From positions 1 through 25,262 of the forward strand of contig JAEDNG010000002.1 in the NCBI GenBank assembly GCA_016302625.1: a stretch of 25,262 bases of DNA. The letters are read 5' to 3'. Made by a program: the position numbers and the translations under genes. The stretch comes from Clostridiaceae bacterium (GTDB lineage: Bacteria; Bacillota; Clostridia; Oscillospirales; Acutalibacteraceae). Of the stretch, positions 15,027-22,980 are shown piece by piece; the first letter of the stretch is position 1, and every line of letters starts with the position of its first letter. The notes under the pieces are model-generated. The model had not been told where the DNA came from. It saw nothing but the letters and a program-made list of their open reading frames with translations, and did not search any database.

Positions 15027-15054
15027 TTGACTTTTCCTGACTTTGGTGTATAAT
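15027..15054 (+). promoter_or_regulatory. Promoter of groES-groEL
   Basis: TTGACT (15027-15032) and TATAAT (15049-15054) are 16 nt apart; transcription should start near 15061. The 203-nt gap 14928-15130 is otherwise AT-rich and holds no gene. Confidence 0.82.
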
Positions 15055-15071
15055 ATAATTCGCAAACGGGA

Positions 15072-15092
15072 AAACGTATTCAAATTACGTTT
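15072..15092 (+). promoter_or_regulatory. Inverted repeat in the groES leader, not CIRCE
   Basis: AAACGTA (15072-15078) and TACGTTT (15086-15092) form a perfect 7-bp inverted repeat with a 7-nt spacer just after the expected transcription start. The HrcA operator CIRCE (TTAGCACTC-N9-GAGTGCTAA) is not present. It could be an operator for another repressor or a weak heat-melting hairpin. Confidence 0.5.
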
Positions 15093-15130
15093 AAAACTCG
15101 CTATTAAATAATTTTGGGAGGAAAATTATT

Positions 15131-15415
15131 ATGAACATTAAGCCTTTGGCTGACAATGTCGTTATTAAGGCGACAGAGGCGGAGGAAACCACAAAAAGCG
15201 GTATTGTTCTTACATCTGCCGCTAAGGAAAAACCGCAGGTTGCGGTTGTAGTTGCCGTGGGACCGGGCGGAACGGTTGACGGAAAAGATGTTAAAATGAC
15301 AGTTAAGGCGGGCGACAAGGTTATCGCCGCGAAATACTCCGGAACCGACATAAAGATTGACGGCGAGGAATACACAATACTTCATCAGTCTGATATTTTG
15401 GCAATCGTTGAATAA
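15131..15415 (+). CDS. groES: Co-chaperonin GroES
   Basis: A 94-aa 10-kDa chaperonin that caps GroEL as a heptameric ring. The N-terminus MNIKPLADNVVIKATEAEE, the mobile loop around residues 17-30 (TTKSGIVLTS), GPGG, the KAGDKVIAAKYSGT block and the C-terminal EEYTILHQSDILAIVE cover the full family length. GGGAGG precedes the ATG. It is the first gene of the standard groES-groEL operon; groEL follows after 15 nt. Confidence 0.97.
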   Translation: MNIKPLADNVVIKATEAEETTKSGIVLTSAAKEKPQVAVVVAVGPGGTVDGKDVKMTVKAGDKVIAAKYSGTDIKIDGEEYTILHQSDILAIVE

Positions 15416-15430
15416 CAGGAGGGTTTTATC

Positions 15431-17071
15431 ATGGCAAAGAATATAATTTTCGGAGAGGATGCGCGCAAGGCGCTCCAGACCGGCGTTGATAAACTGGCAG
15501 ACGCGGTTAAGGTTACTTTAGGACCTAAGGGAAGAAATGTAGTGCTCGACAAGAAGTACGGCTCACCCCTTATCACTAACGACGGCGTTACAATCGCTAA
15601 AGAAATCGAGCTTGACGATCCGTTTGAGAATATGGGCGCTCAGCTTGTTAAGGAAGTGTCGGTTAAGACTAACGACGCCGCCGGCGACGGTACAACCACA
15701 GCAACTGTTCTCGCTCAGGCTCTTATCGGCGAAGGCATGAAGAACGTTGCCGCGGGTGCTAATCCGATGGTCGTTAAAAAGGGAATAAAGACCGCCGCCA
15801 AAACCGCCATTGATACTGTCATTAAAAACTCAAAGAAGGTAAGCGGTAACGATGATATTGCCCGTGTTGCAACTGTTTCTTCGGGCGATGAAGTTATCGG
15901 TAAGCTTATTGCTGAGGCTATGAGCAAGGTCACCGCTGACGGCGTTATCACCGTTGAGGAGTCAAAGACCGCAGAAACCTATTCCGAGGTTGTCGAGGGT
16001 ATGCAGTTCGACCGCGGCTACATTACTCCTTATATGGCTACCGATTCCGATAAGATGGAGGCGGTTCTTGATGACGCTCTCATTCTTATCACCGATAAAA
16101 AGATTTCCAACATCCAGGAAATCCTGCCGCTGCTTGAACAGATAGTTCAGGCGGGCAAAAAGCTCCTTATAATCGCCGAGGATGTTGAGGGCGAGGCTCT
16201 CTCAACCCTTATTGTCAACAAGCTTCGCGGCACCTTTACCTGCGTTGCGGTTAAGGCTCCGGGCTTTGGCGACAGACGTAAGGAAATGCTCCGCGATATA
16301 GCTATCCTTACCGGCGGCGAGGTTATCTCCGAGGAATTAGGACTTGAGCTTAAGGATACTACCATGGAGCAGTTAGGCCGTGCACGTCAGGTTAAGGTTA
16401 CAAAGGAAAATACCATTATCGTTGACGGTGCGGGCGATTCTTCCGCTATTAAGGACAGAATCGGTCAGATAAGAAACGAGATTGCCGCCACTACCTCCGA
16501 TTTCGATAAAGAAAAGCTTCAGGAAAGACTTGCGAAATTAGCCGGCGGTGTTGCCGTTATCAAGGTCGGCGCCGCAACCGAGATTGAAATGAAGGATAAG
16601 AAGCTCCGCATTGAGGACGCTCTTTCGGCTACAAAGGCGGCCGTTGAAGAGGGTATCGTCGCAGGCGGCGGTGTAGCTCTCATCAATGCTATTCCGGCTG
16701 TTAAGGCTCTGCTTGATACCACCGAGGGAGACGAAAAGACCGGTGTAAACATCGTTCTTAAGGCGCTTGAGGCTCCTATCAGACAGATTGCGTTCAACTC
16801 TGGTCTTGAGGGCTCTGTGATTATCGATAAGATTGTAAACAGCGGCAAGATAAATTACGGCTTTGACGCTTATAAAGAGGTTTATACCGACATGATCGAC
16901 GCCGGTATCGTTGACCCGACCAAGGTTACCCGTTCGGCTCTTGAAAACGCGGCTTCCGTAGCGGCTATGGTTCTCACAACCGAGAGCCTTGTCGCCGACA
17001 AGAAGGAAGACGCAGCAGCCGCAAACGCCGCCGCTGCCGCGGCAGCCGCTCAGGGCGGCGGAATGTATTAA
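15431..17071 (+). CDS. groEL: Chaperonin GroEL
   Basis: A 546-aa 60-kDa chaperonin that folds proteins in its ATP-driven double ring with GroES. Family blocks visible include VKVTLGPKGRNVVLDKKYGSP, NDAAGDGTTTATVLAQAL (ATP site), AVKAPGFGDRRKEMLRDIAILTGG, EEGIVAGGGVALI and YGFDAYKEVYTDMIDAGIVDP. The ribosome binding site is AGGAGGG. The C-terminal tail is odd: instead of Gly-Gly-Met repeats it is a run of alanines broken by one asparagine, then QGGGMY. An intrinsic terminator follows. Confidence 0.98.
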   Translation: MAKNIIFGEDARKALQTGVDKLADAVKVTLGPKGRNVVLDKKYGSPLITNDGVTIAKEIELDDPFENMGAQLVKEVSVKTNDAAGDGTTTATVLAQALIGEGMKNVAAGANPMVVKKGIKTAAKTAIDTVIKNSKKVSGNDDIARVATVSSGDEVIGKLIAEAMSKVTADGVITVEESKTAETYSEVVEGMQFDRGYITPYMATDSDKMEAVLDDALILITDKKISNIQEILPLLEQIVQAGKKLLIIAEDVEGEALSTLIVNKLRGTFTCVAVKAPGFGDRRKEMLRDIAILTGGEVISEELGLELKDTTMEQLGRARQVKVTKENTIIVDGAGDSSAIKDRIGQIRNEIAATTSDFDKEKLQERLAKLAGGVAVIKVGAATEIEMKDKKLRIEDALSATKAAVEEGIVAGGGVALINAIPAVKALLDTTEGDEKTGVNIVLKALEAPIRQIAFNSGLEGSVIIDKIVNSGKINYGFDAYKEVYTDMIDAGIVDPTKVTRSALENAASVAAMVLTTESLVADKKEDAAAANAAAAAAAAQGGGMY

Positions 17072-17097
17072 TAAATACATTCACATAAAATTAATTC

Positions 17098-17147
17098 AAC
17101 CGCACCCGCACCGAGGTAAAATTCGGCACGGGTGCGGTTTTATTTTT
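17098..17147 (+). terminator. Intrinsic terminator of groES-groEL
   Basis: AACCGCACCCG (17098-17108) pairs with CGGGTGCGGTT (17129-17139), 11 bp, with a further CCGA/TCGG inside, then TTTTATTTTT (17138-17147). Confidence 0.9.
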
Positions 17148-17188
17148 ATGCGAAGGGTGGGGGGAGTTCCCGTTTTTTGAATACGTAA

Positions 17189-17258
17189 AACGGACGACCG
17201 ATGGTCGCCCCTACAAGGTTGAATTGAATCATCGTAGGGGCGGGCATTGCCGTCCGTT
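17189..17258. repeat. REP-like imperfect palindromic element
   Basis: The left arm (17189-17214) and right arm (17234-17258) are imperfect inverted copies of about 25 bp. Both have AACGGACG at the outer end and GCCCCTAC at the inner end; they differ in the middle. The left arm holds its own small palindrome (CGACC...GGTCG). Short GC-rich elements with CGCCCCTAC ends recall dispersed palindromic repeats in gut Firmicutes (memory, not searched). It lies between the convergent ends of groEL and lysC. Confidence 0.65.
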
Positions 17259-17281
17259 ATCTAACAGAAAATACTGTATTA

Positions 17282-18490
17282 TCAGTCAATAAACTTATCG
17301 TGAACGACTCTGACGGCTTTGTCGGCGTATTCTGCGTCGATAAGCACCGAAATCTTGATTTCGCTGGTTGAAATCATCTGAATGTTTATTCCCGCGTCAT
17401 AAAGCGCTTCGAACATTTTTGAGGCAACGCCCGGATGGCTTTCCATTCCTGCTCCGACGACCGATACCTTTGCAACCGATTCGTCAAGCGTCACCTTGTT
17501 GTAATTAAGGCTGTCCTTCATTGCGTCTATTGACTCAACGGCAGTTTTGCCGTCGTCCTTGGGTACGGTAAAGGTGATATCCTTTGTGCCGTCGCGGCCG
17601 ACTGACTGGAGAATAATATCAACGTTGATTTTCTTGTGCGCCAGCTTGTTAAAGATTTTAAAGGCTACTCCGGGAGTATCTTCAAGTCCAACTACCGAAA
17701 TTGAAGCAACGTTATTGTCCTTTGCAACGCCTCTGATTAATGTTTTTTCCATTTTTACAGTCTCCTTTACGATTGTGCCGGGTTTGTTTTCAAGACTTGA
17801 AAGCACCTCAAGCTCAACATTGTATTTTTTAGCCATCTCAACCGAGCGATTGTTAAGTACCTGCGCGCCTAAAGTCGCAAGCTCAAGCATTTCGTCATAG
17901 GTAATCGCATCAAGCTTTTGTGCTGTCGGAACTTTTCGCGGATCGGCGGTGTATACTCCGTCAACATCGGTGTATATCTGACAGACATCGGCTTTCATTG
18001 AAGCGGCAATAGCTACGGCGCTGGTGTCAGAGCCGCCGCGGCCTAAAGTGGTGATATCGTCATACTTGTTGAGTCCCTGAAATCCCGCGACTATTACAAT
18101 ATTTCGTTTTGCAATCTCGTTGCGTATGCGCTCGGAGTTCACATTTTTAATACGTGCGATACCGTGATTTGAGTCGGTCGAAAATCCCGCCTGCCAGCCG
18201 AGTAATGAAATAACCGGATAGCCTAATTTTTCAATAGCCATTGCAAGCAGAGCAATCGACATCTGCTCGCCTGCGGAAAGGAGCATATCAAGCTCGCGCT
18301 TAGATGCGCCGTCGGGATTTATCTCCTTTGCCTTTTCGATTAAATCGTCGGTAGTGTCTCCCTGAGCGGAAACAACCACCACGACGTCGTTGCCCTTTTT
18401 GTAATCGTCGGTAATGATATTTGCTACATGAAATACTCTTTCGGCATTGGCGACCGACGAGCCGCCGAATTTTTTTACTATTAGTGCCAT
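17282..18490 (-). CDS. lysC: Aspartate kinase
   Basis: A 402-aa aspartokinase catalysing the first step to lysine, threonine and methionine. The kinase domain begins IVKKFGGSSVA and holds LLSAGEQMS and GRGGSDTSAVAIA. Two ACT domains follow (about 262-402), with ISVVGLEDTPGVAFKIF and VSVVGAGMESHPGVASKMF. An internal ATG (17752-17750, Met247) has AAAGGAG 9 nt upstream and would give a separate 156-aa ACT-only beta subunit, as known for B. subtilis LysC. The main ATG follows AGGGGG. It is last in the HTH-ACT - hom - lysC operon (21-nt gap after hom). Confidence 0.96.
   Translation of the reverse strand: MALIVKKFGGSSVANAERVFHVANIITDDYKKGNDVVVVVSAQGDTTDDLIEKAKEINPDGASKRELDMLLSAGEQMSIALLAMAIEKLGYPVISLLGWQAGFSTDSNHGIARIKNVNSERIRNEIAKRNIVIVAGFQGLNKYDDITTLGRGGSDTSAVAIAASMKADVCQIYTDVDGVYTADPRKVPTAQKLDAITYDEMLELATLGAQVLNNRSVEMAKKYNVELEVLSSLENKPGTIVKETVKMEKTLIRGVAKDNNVASISVVGLEDTPGVAFKIFNKLAHKKINVDIILQSVGRDGTKDITFTVPKDDGKTAVESIDAMKDSLNYNKVTLDESVAKVSVVGAGMESHPGVASKMFEALYDAGINIQMISTSEIKISVLIDAEYADKAVRVVHDKFID
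17750..17768 (-). promoter_or_regulatory. Internal ribosome binding site and start inside lysC (beta subunit)
   Basis: On the minus strand AAAGGAG (17768-17762) stands 9 nt before an in-frame ATG (17752-17750). The product would run to the lysC stop at 17282 (156 aa, regulatory ACT domains only). Confidence 0.6.
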
Positions 18491-18511
18491 TTGTTAAACC
18501 CCCTTGGTGTC

Positions 18512-19741
18512 TTAGAAAAAGGTGTGCAGAACTTTAAGTGAAGTAAGATTTTTAAAGCCCGATATTTTTTCTTTTATAAGGCTTTCTTTCTCACTGTCCG
18601 TGATAAAGGCTATCTCGCCGCGGAATTTGTTTTTAACGCAGGAAACGCCGGGGAAAATAGCTTCATACTGTGCCTCAAGCTCGGAAAAATTATCCGAAGT
18701 TGCTCTGACGTAAAGCCTTACGGTTTCATCGTACGAGTTGTCTACATAATCGGGCGAGCCGTCCTCCCAATAGAGATATTTCCGCGCGTCGATATGCTTT
18801 ACGCAGTCAATAACATCGGCAACGACTGCGCTGGCGGTTGCTTCCTTACCCGCGCCCTTGCCGTAGAACATGACGTCTCCGGTCTGGTCGCCTCTCACCA
18901 TTATTGCGTTGAATACTCCGTTTACTCCCGAAAGAATACAGTCACGCCCAACAAGGGTCGGACGGACAGTAGCGGTGATTTTGCCGTTCGGGAGCTTTTT
19001 AGCATGACCGATAAGCTTTACCACACAGCCGAAATTATCCGCCGATTCAACATCGTCAAGGGTGACATCGGTTATTCCCTCTGTATTTACCTGTTCGGGA
19101 TATACATGCTTTCCGAAACCCAAAGCCGCCAAAATACATACCTTGCGGCAGGCGTCGTGTCCTTCAATGTCGGCGGCGGGATTTTTTTCCGCAAAGCCCT
19201 TTTGCTGTGCTAAGGCGAGAGCCGCATCAAAATCCATGTTATCCACTATCATTTTATTTAAAATAAAGTTGGTTGTGCCGTTTAATATGCCGGTGATTTC
19301 GGTGATTTCATTAGCGGCAAGACACTGAGCCATCGGCCGCAGCACCGGAATACCGCCGCCGACGGACGCTTCAAACAGGAAATTCACATTATTATCGTTT
19401 GCAAGCTTAATAAGCTCGGCACCCTTAGCCGCAACCAGCTCTTTATTTGAGGTGGCAACGCTTTTTCCCTTAAGCAAACAGCTTTTTACAAAATCGTAAG
19501 CCGGATTTATGCCGCCCATTACCTCGACGACCACTTTAACGCTGTCATCATTTAAAATTATATTGAAATCCTTAATGAATTTATCACTGTAAGAAAGCCC
19601 CGGAAAATCACGCAGGTCGAGAATATATTTGACGTTTACCGGCGTTTGGGCTTTGGCGGTAATGCGGTCAGCGTGATTTATAAGAATTTCTGCAACGCCG
19701 GAGCCTACGACCCCGTGACCCATTATAGCGACATTAATCAT
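18512..19741 (-). CDS. hom: Homoserine dehydrogenase
   Basis: A 409-aa NAD(P)-dependent homoserine dehydrogenase that reduces aspartate semialdehyde to homoserine. The Rossmann motif is VAIMGHGVVGSG (4-15). The catalytic block includes NKELVAAKG, FEASVGGGIPVLR, GILNGTTNFIL and the DIEGHDACRK segment. A C-terminal ACT domain (about 330-409) is expected to give threonine feedback. The ATG overlaps the stop of the upstream HTH-ACT gene by 4 bp, and its GGAGG lies in that gene's last codons. It is the middle gene of the operon. Confidence 0.96.
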   Translation of the reverse strand: MINVAIMGHGVVGSGVAEILINHADRITAKAQTPVNVKYILDLRDFPGLSYSDKFIKDFNIILNDDSVKVVVEVMGGINPAYDFVKSCLLKGKSVATSNKELVAAKGAELIKLANDNNVNFLFEASVGGGIPVLRPMAQCLAANEITEITGILNGTTNFILNKMIVDNMDFDAALALAQQKGFAEKNPAADIEGHDACRKVCILAALGFGKHVYPEQVNTEGITDVTLDDVESADNFGCVVKLIGHAKKLPNGKITATVRPTLVGRDCILSGVNGVFNAIMVRGDQTGDVMFYGKGAGKEATASAVVADVIDCVKHIDARKYLYWEDGSPDYVDNSYDETVRLYVRATSDNFSELEAQYEAIFPGVSCVKNKFRGEIAFITDSEKESLIKEKISGFKNLTSLKVLHTFF

Positions 19742-20181
19742 TGTTTACCTCCGTCAATTTTTTTAATTGAAATTACACCGTCGATTTTAAGCAAACGGCC
19801 GATAAGCTCGTCGGGCGAGATGCCTGATTCACCGGTGCTCACCGTCAAGGACACGTTTGCGGTGCTGTTCTCCGGTAACCCTTGAGTGACGGTGATTATG
19901 TTCGCGCCGCAGCTGTAAAGCTCGGCGGTCAGCGCGGAAAATACGCCCGCCCTGTCTGAAAGCAGCGCGTTAATATTTAAAGTATTGCCCGCCGTGCCTG
20001 AATATTTGAAAACAAAATCCTTATACTTATAAAAAGCGCTTCTTGAAATTCCCGCAAGCTTTGCGGCCTGCGCGGCGCTTGCCGCTTTGCCGGACGCTAA
20101 CAGCTCCTTTGCAAGAATAACGTTTTCAAAAACCGGCGGCAAAACCTTGGGACTGATAAGCAAATATCTGTCTTTTTCCAT
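19738..20181 (-). CDS. HTH and ACT-domain protein (UPF0735/PheB-like)
   Basis: A 147-aa protein of the UPF0735/PheB group. Residues about 35-58 (SAAQAAKLAGISRSAFYKYK) look like a helix-turn-helix of TetR-like character. Residues about 67-140 form an ACT domain (NINALLSDRAGVFSALTAELYS...NIITVTQGLP). ACT domains bind amino acids, so an amino-acid-responsive regulator of the hom-lysC operon it heads is a reasonable inference; older names linking it to chorismate mutase are weak. The ATG at 20181 follows GGAGG. Its promoter carries a perfect inverted repeat. Confidence 0.88.
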   Translation of the reverse strand: MEKDRYLLISPKVLPPVFENVILAKELLASGKAASAAQAAKLAGISRSAFYKYKDFVFKYSGTAGNTLNINALLSDRAGVFSALTAELYSCGANIITVTQGLPENSTANVSLTVSTGESGISPDELIGRLLKIDGVISIKKIDGGKQ

Positions 20182-20205
20182 TATTGTCCTCCGTACGCGA
20201 ACTGT

Positions 20206-20242
20206 TGTACTCTATTATAGTACACTTGGTGTCTTAAATCAA
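20206..20242 (-). promoter_or_regulatory. Promoter of the HTH-ACT - hom - lysC operon with inverted-repeat operator
   Basis: On the minus strand TTGATT (20242-20237) and TATAAT (20219-20214) are 17 nt apart. A perfect inverted repeat TGTACT-N7-AGTACA (20206-20211 and 20219-20224) spans the whole -10 box, where bound repressor would block RNA polymerase. The candidate regulator is the HTH-ACT protein encoded first in the operon. Confidence 0.65.
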
Positions 20243-20296
20243 CAAAAAATAATCACTTTTTACATAACTGTTAAAACAGCATAAAAGTTATTATAA

Positions 20297-20313
20297 AGGG
20301 GCGGCGCGCTTTG
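20297..20313 (+). promoter_or_regulatory. Ribosome binding site and TTG start of the ytvI-like gene
   Basis: AAAGGGGCGG (20297-20306) precedes a TTG at 20311-20313. No ATG lies near enough to this binding site, so a TTG start is the best choice. The stretch 20243-20296 is AT-rich with no convincing promoter. Confidence 0.55.
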
Positions 20314-21378
20314 GAGCAAGAGGCGAAAAAGAGTTTTCTTATTAATCTGCTGTATTATCTGACCGTCGCGGCGCTGATATACATTCTTTGCAGGTTTTTG
20401 CTTAAATATTTAATGCCGTTTGTGATTGGCGCCTTGATTGCGTGGGCAGTTCAAAAGCCGGCGGCGTTTTTGTCGCGCAAAACAAAAATTAAACGCACTG
20501 TTTGCGCGGGTGTTACGGCGGCGGCGGTTTTTATCGGGGCGGCGGCTTTAATCGCATTTCTGGGATATAGGTTGATATCCGCCGCAGGAGGACTGTTGAA
20601 CGATTTGTCCGCAAGAGCATCGGAGCTGTCGGGTTACATTAATTCGCTGCGTGACGCACTTGATTCGTTTATTGAAAAGCTACCAAAGGAATTCACTTCA
20701 GCCGCCGATTCGTTTTTCGATAAATCTGTGAATAAGCTGTTTACTTCAATTACCGAATTTGTTTCGGGCGCGGCGGGGCAGACGGCAAAACGCGCGCCGG
20801 GATTTGCATTAAGCGTTGTTGTTAGCGTAGTCGCAAGCTGTTATATCGCAGCTGATTTTCCGGGTCTTGCCCGTTTTTTAAGGAGCTTGTGCGGAAAAAA
20901 AATATATGTGAGCGCGCTTAAGGTTAAGGATATTTTCATAAACAGTATTTTTAAATTTATAAAAGGCTATGCGATTTTAATGCTTATGACCTTTGCGGAG
21001 CTTCTTGCGGGCTTGCTTATTTTAAGGATTAAATACGCTCCGCTTTTAGCCGCGCTTATCGCATTAATAGATATTCTGCCGGTTTTAGGCACCGGGACGG
21101 TGCTGGTGCCGTGGGCGGTATTTGAGCTTTTCATCGCCAATAGCGGTTTAGGAGCGGGACTGCTGATTCTTTACGCATGTATTACTCTTATAAGGAATTT
21201 TGCAGAGCCAAAAATTATCGGCAGGCAAATGGGGATAAATCCGCTTTTTACGCTGATTTTCATGTTTATAGGAGCTAAGCTTTCGGGAATTGCAGGAATG
21301 ATAATATTGCCTATTGTATTCATCGTCGTTGTTAAATACTATAAAGCCGAAATGGAAAATGAGAAGGGAAGTTTTTGA
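20311..21378 (+). CDS. AI-2E family membrane protein, YtvI-like
   Basis: A 355-aa polytopic protein of the AI-2E/PerM family. Hydrophobic segments cluster at about 10-50 and 60-90; a soluble amphipathic stretch follows (about 95-155); further membrane segments run to the C-terminus with the conserved IDILPVLGTGTVLVPWA and PKIIGRQMGINPLFTL blocks. The arrangement matches the branch called sporulation integral membrane protein YtvI. Transported substrate unknown. It starts at TTG and stands 130 nt from the divergent HTH-ACT operon; a DUF3343 gene follows after 84 nt. Confidence 0.85.
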   Translation: MEQEAKKSFLINLLYYLTVAALIYILCRFLLKYLMPFVIGALIAWAVQKPAAFLSRKTKIKRTVCAGVTAAAVFIGAAALIAFLGYRLISAAGGLLNDLSARASELSGYINSLRDALDSFIEKLPKEFTSAADSFFDKSVNKLFTSITEFVSGAAGQTAKRAPGFALSVVVSVVASCYIAADFPGLARFLRSLCGKKIYVSALKVKDIFINSIFKFIKGYAILMLMTFAELLAGLLILRIKYAPLLAALIALIDILPVLGTGTVLVPWAVFELFIANSGLGAGLLILYACITLIRNFAEPKIIGRQMGINPLFTLIFMFIGAKLSGIAGMIILPIVFIVVVKYYKAEMENEKGSF

Positions 21379-21462
21379 TAGGACAATACCGCTTCTTTTG
21401 CATATGATGTAATATGAATATGTCCGGGAAGGACTCGGACTGTTTGTATGGAGTGAAAACAA

Positions 21463-21681
21463 ATGAAGAGGTATATTATTACAACAGGCACTGTAACCTA
21501 TGCGATAAAAGGCAGGGATCTTTTAAGAAAAAAAGGTTATAAGGTTAAGATCGAGAGAATAACCTCCGGCAAGGGAGCTAAAGGCTGCGGCTACGGCATA
21601 ATTCTTGACGGAGACATGGGCGATGCGGAAAATATTTTGCGGACCGCCGGAGTTAAAATTCTTGAAATTAACGAGAAATAG
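21463..21681 (+). CDS. DUF3343 protein, putative Se/S carrier-like
   Basis: A 72-aa protein of the DUF3343 (Se/S carrier-like) family: a small alpha/beta unit starting YIITTGTVTYAIKGRDLLRKKG with a single Cys in GAKGCGYGI. The family is often encoded next to cysteine desulfurase or selenium-metabolism genes, and the Cys is thought to hand on sulfur or selenium. Here the next gene is a cysteine desulfurase, 86 nt downstream on the same strand, which supports that role. A GGAG motif precedes the ATG at 21463. The direct partner and chemistry are not shown by the sequence. Confidence 0.85.
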   Translation: MKRYIITTGTVTYAIKGRDLLRKKGYKVKIERITSGKGAKGCGYGIILDGDMGDAENILRTAGVKILEINEK

Positions 21682-21767
21682 TGAATTTTAACGGGACTGT
21701 TGCTAAATATGGCGAGAGTTCCGTTTGCTTTTAAAACAAATTTTTTTCTGATTGCGGAGGAGTGAAA

Positions 21768-22898
21768 ATGATTTATCTTGACAATGCGGCTACAACAGGT
21801 AAAAAGCCGCTTACGGTTATAAAGGCGGTAGATACCGCGCTTAGAGAGTACTGCGCCAACCCCGGAAGAAGCGGTCATCAGCTTTCTCTAAAGACTGCGG
21901 CGGCGGTTTACGTGGTAAGGGAAAAAATCGCGGATTTTTTCGGAGCGTCGGGAGCCGAAAACGTGGTTTTTACGCTAAACTGCACCCACAGCATAAACTG
22001 TGTGATAAAGGGGATTTTGAAGCCGGGAGACCATGCGGTAACCTCGTCGCTTGAACATAATTCGGTTATGCGGCCGCTTGTGAAATCAGGGGCGGATTAT
22101 GATATTGCAAGGGTGTCGCTTACCGATGACGGTGAGACGCTGCGCGAATTTGAAAAGAGAATAAGAACAGATACAAAGCTTGTTATATGTACCGGAGCGT
22201 CGAATGTTTTAGGCAAAACGCTCCCGATAAGGCAAATAGGCAAGCTCTGCAAAGAGCGCGGTGTTCCGTTCGCGGTCGACGCGGCGCAGACCGCCGGAGT
22301 TTTCCCTATAAATATGAAAGAAGACGGCATAGACTATCTTTGCATAGCGCCGCACAAGGGGCTTTACGCGCCGATGGGGATAGGCGTTTTAATTTGTGAA
22401 AGGCCGCTTGAAAACACGCTTATTGAGGGCGGAACGGGGACAAATTCAATAGAACTTTTTCAGCCTGAATATTTGCCCGAGCGTCTTGAAAGCGGAACGA
22501 TAAACGTACCCGAAATTATGGGGCTTGCGGCGGGGCTTGATTATGTAAAGGGTCTGGGACTTAAAAAAATCTATACTCATGAGCTTGAATTATGCCGTCT
22601 TTTGTACGGTGAGCTTTCAAAAATCGAACGGGTAAAGCTATACACGCCCGAACCGACTTTTGGCATGTACGCGCCGCTGGTTTCCTTTAACATCTACGGA
22701 AAACTAAGCGGCGAGGTGGCGCGGTATTTAAGCGATAAGGGAATAGCCGTAAGAGCCGGACTTCACTGCGCGCCGTCTGCGCATAGGCAGATAGGAACCC
22801 TTGAAGCAGGTACCGTAAGAGTGGCTGCGGCGACATTTAATACACCTAATGAAATCAAAACCCTTGTGCGCGTCCTTAAAAATGCGGAATTTATTTAA
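21768..22898 (+). CDS. Cysteine desulfurase family protein (class V aminotransferase fold)
   Basis: A 376-aa PLP enzyme expected to take sulfur (or selenium) from cysteine or selenocysteine. Visible features: the N-terminus MIYLDNAATT, the SSLEHNSVMRP segment, VDAAQTAGVFPI with the PLP-ring Asp, the Schiff-base Lys in IAPHKGLYAP, and the catalytic Cys in RAGLHCAPSAHR. It is closer to the SufS/Csd-like group that DUF3343 accompanies than to IscS. The ATG at 21768 is chosen over a GTG at 21762 because GGAGGAG gives correct spacing only to the ATG. No SelD or Suf genes lie in the window. Confidence 0.9.
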   Translation: MIYLDNAATTGKKPLTVIKAVDTALREYCANPGRSGHQLSLKTAAAVYVVREKIADFFGASGAENVVFTLNCTHSINCVIKGILKPGDHAVTSSLEHNSVMRPLVKSGADYDIARVSLTDDGETLREFEKRIRTDTKLVICTGASNVLGKTLPIRQIGKLCKERGVPFAVDAAQTAGVFPINMKEDGIDYLCIAPHKGLYAPMGIGVLICERPLENTLIEGGTGTNSIELFQPEYLPERLESGTINVPEIMGLAAGLDYVKGLGLKKIYTHELELCRLLYGELSKIERVKLYTPEPTFGMYAPLVSFNIYGKLSGEVARYLSDKGIAVRAGLHCAPSAHRQIGTLEAGTVRVAAATFNTPNEIKTLVRVLKNAEFI

Positions 22899-22916
22899 AA
22901 AATATGTAATTTTCTA

Positions 22917-22945
22917 TTGAATGAGAAAAAATTTTATGATAAAAT
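22917..22945 (+). promoter_or_regulatory. Promoter of cdaA-cdaR
   Basis: TTGAAT (22917-22922) and TAAAAT (22940-22945) are 17 nt apart, with an extended TGA before the -10. It is just downstream of the desulfurase stop and 35 nt before the preferred cdaA start. Confidence 0.65.
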
Positions 22946-22980
22946 AAAAAAGAAAATATCGGGAAAAGGAATGTTTGTCT

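Noticed and set aside
15055..15130. CIRCE operator in front of groES
   Set aside because: Neither TTAGCACTC nor GAGTGCTAA half is present; only the unrelated AAACGTA repeat was found.
21422..21440. GTCCG-N9-CGGAC hairpin ahead of the DUF3343 gene
   Set aside because: Only five base pairs with a large loop, no partner structure and no motif recognised; likely chance.
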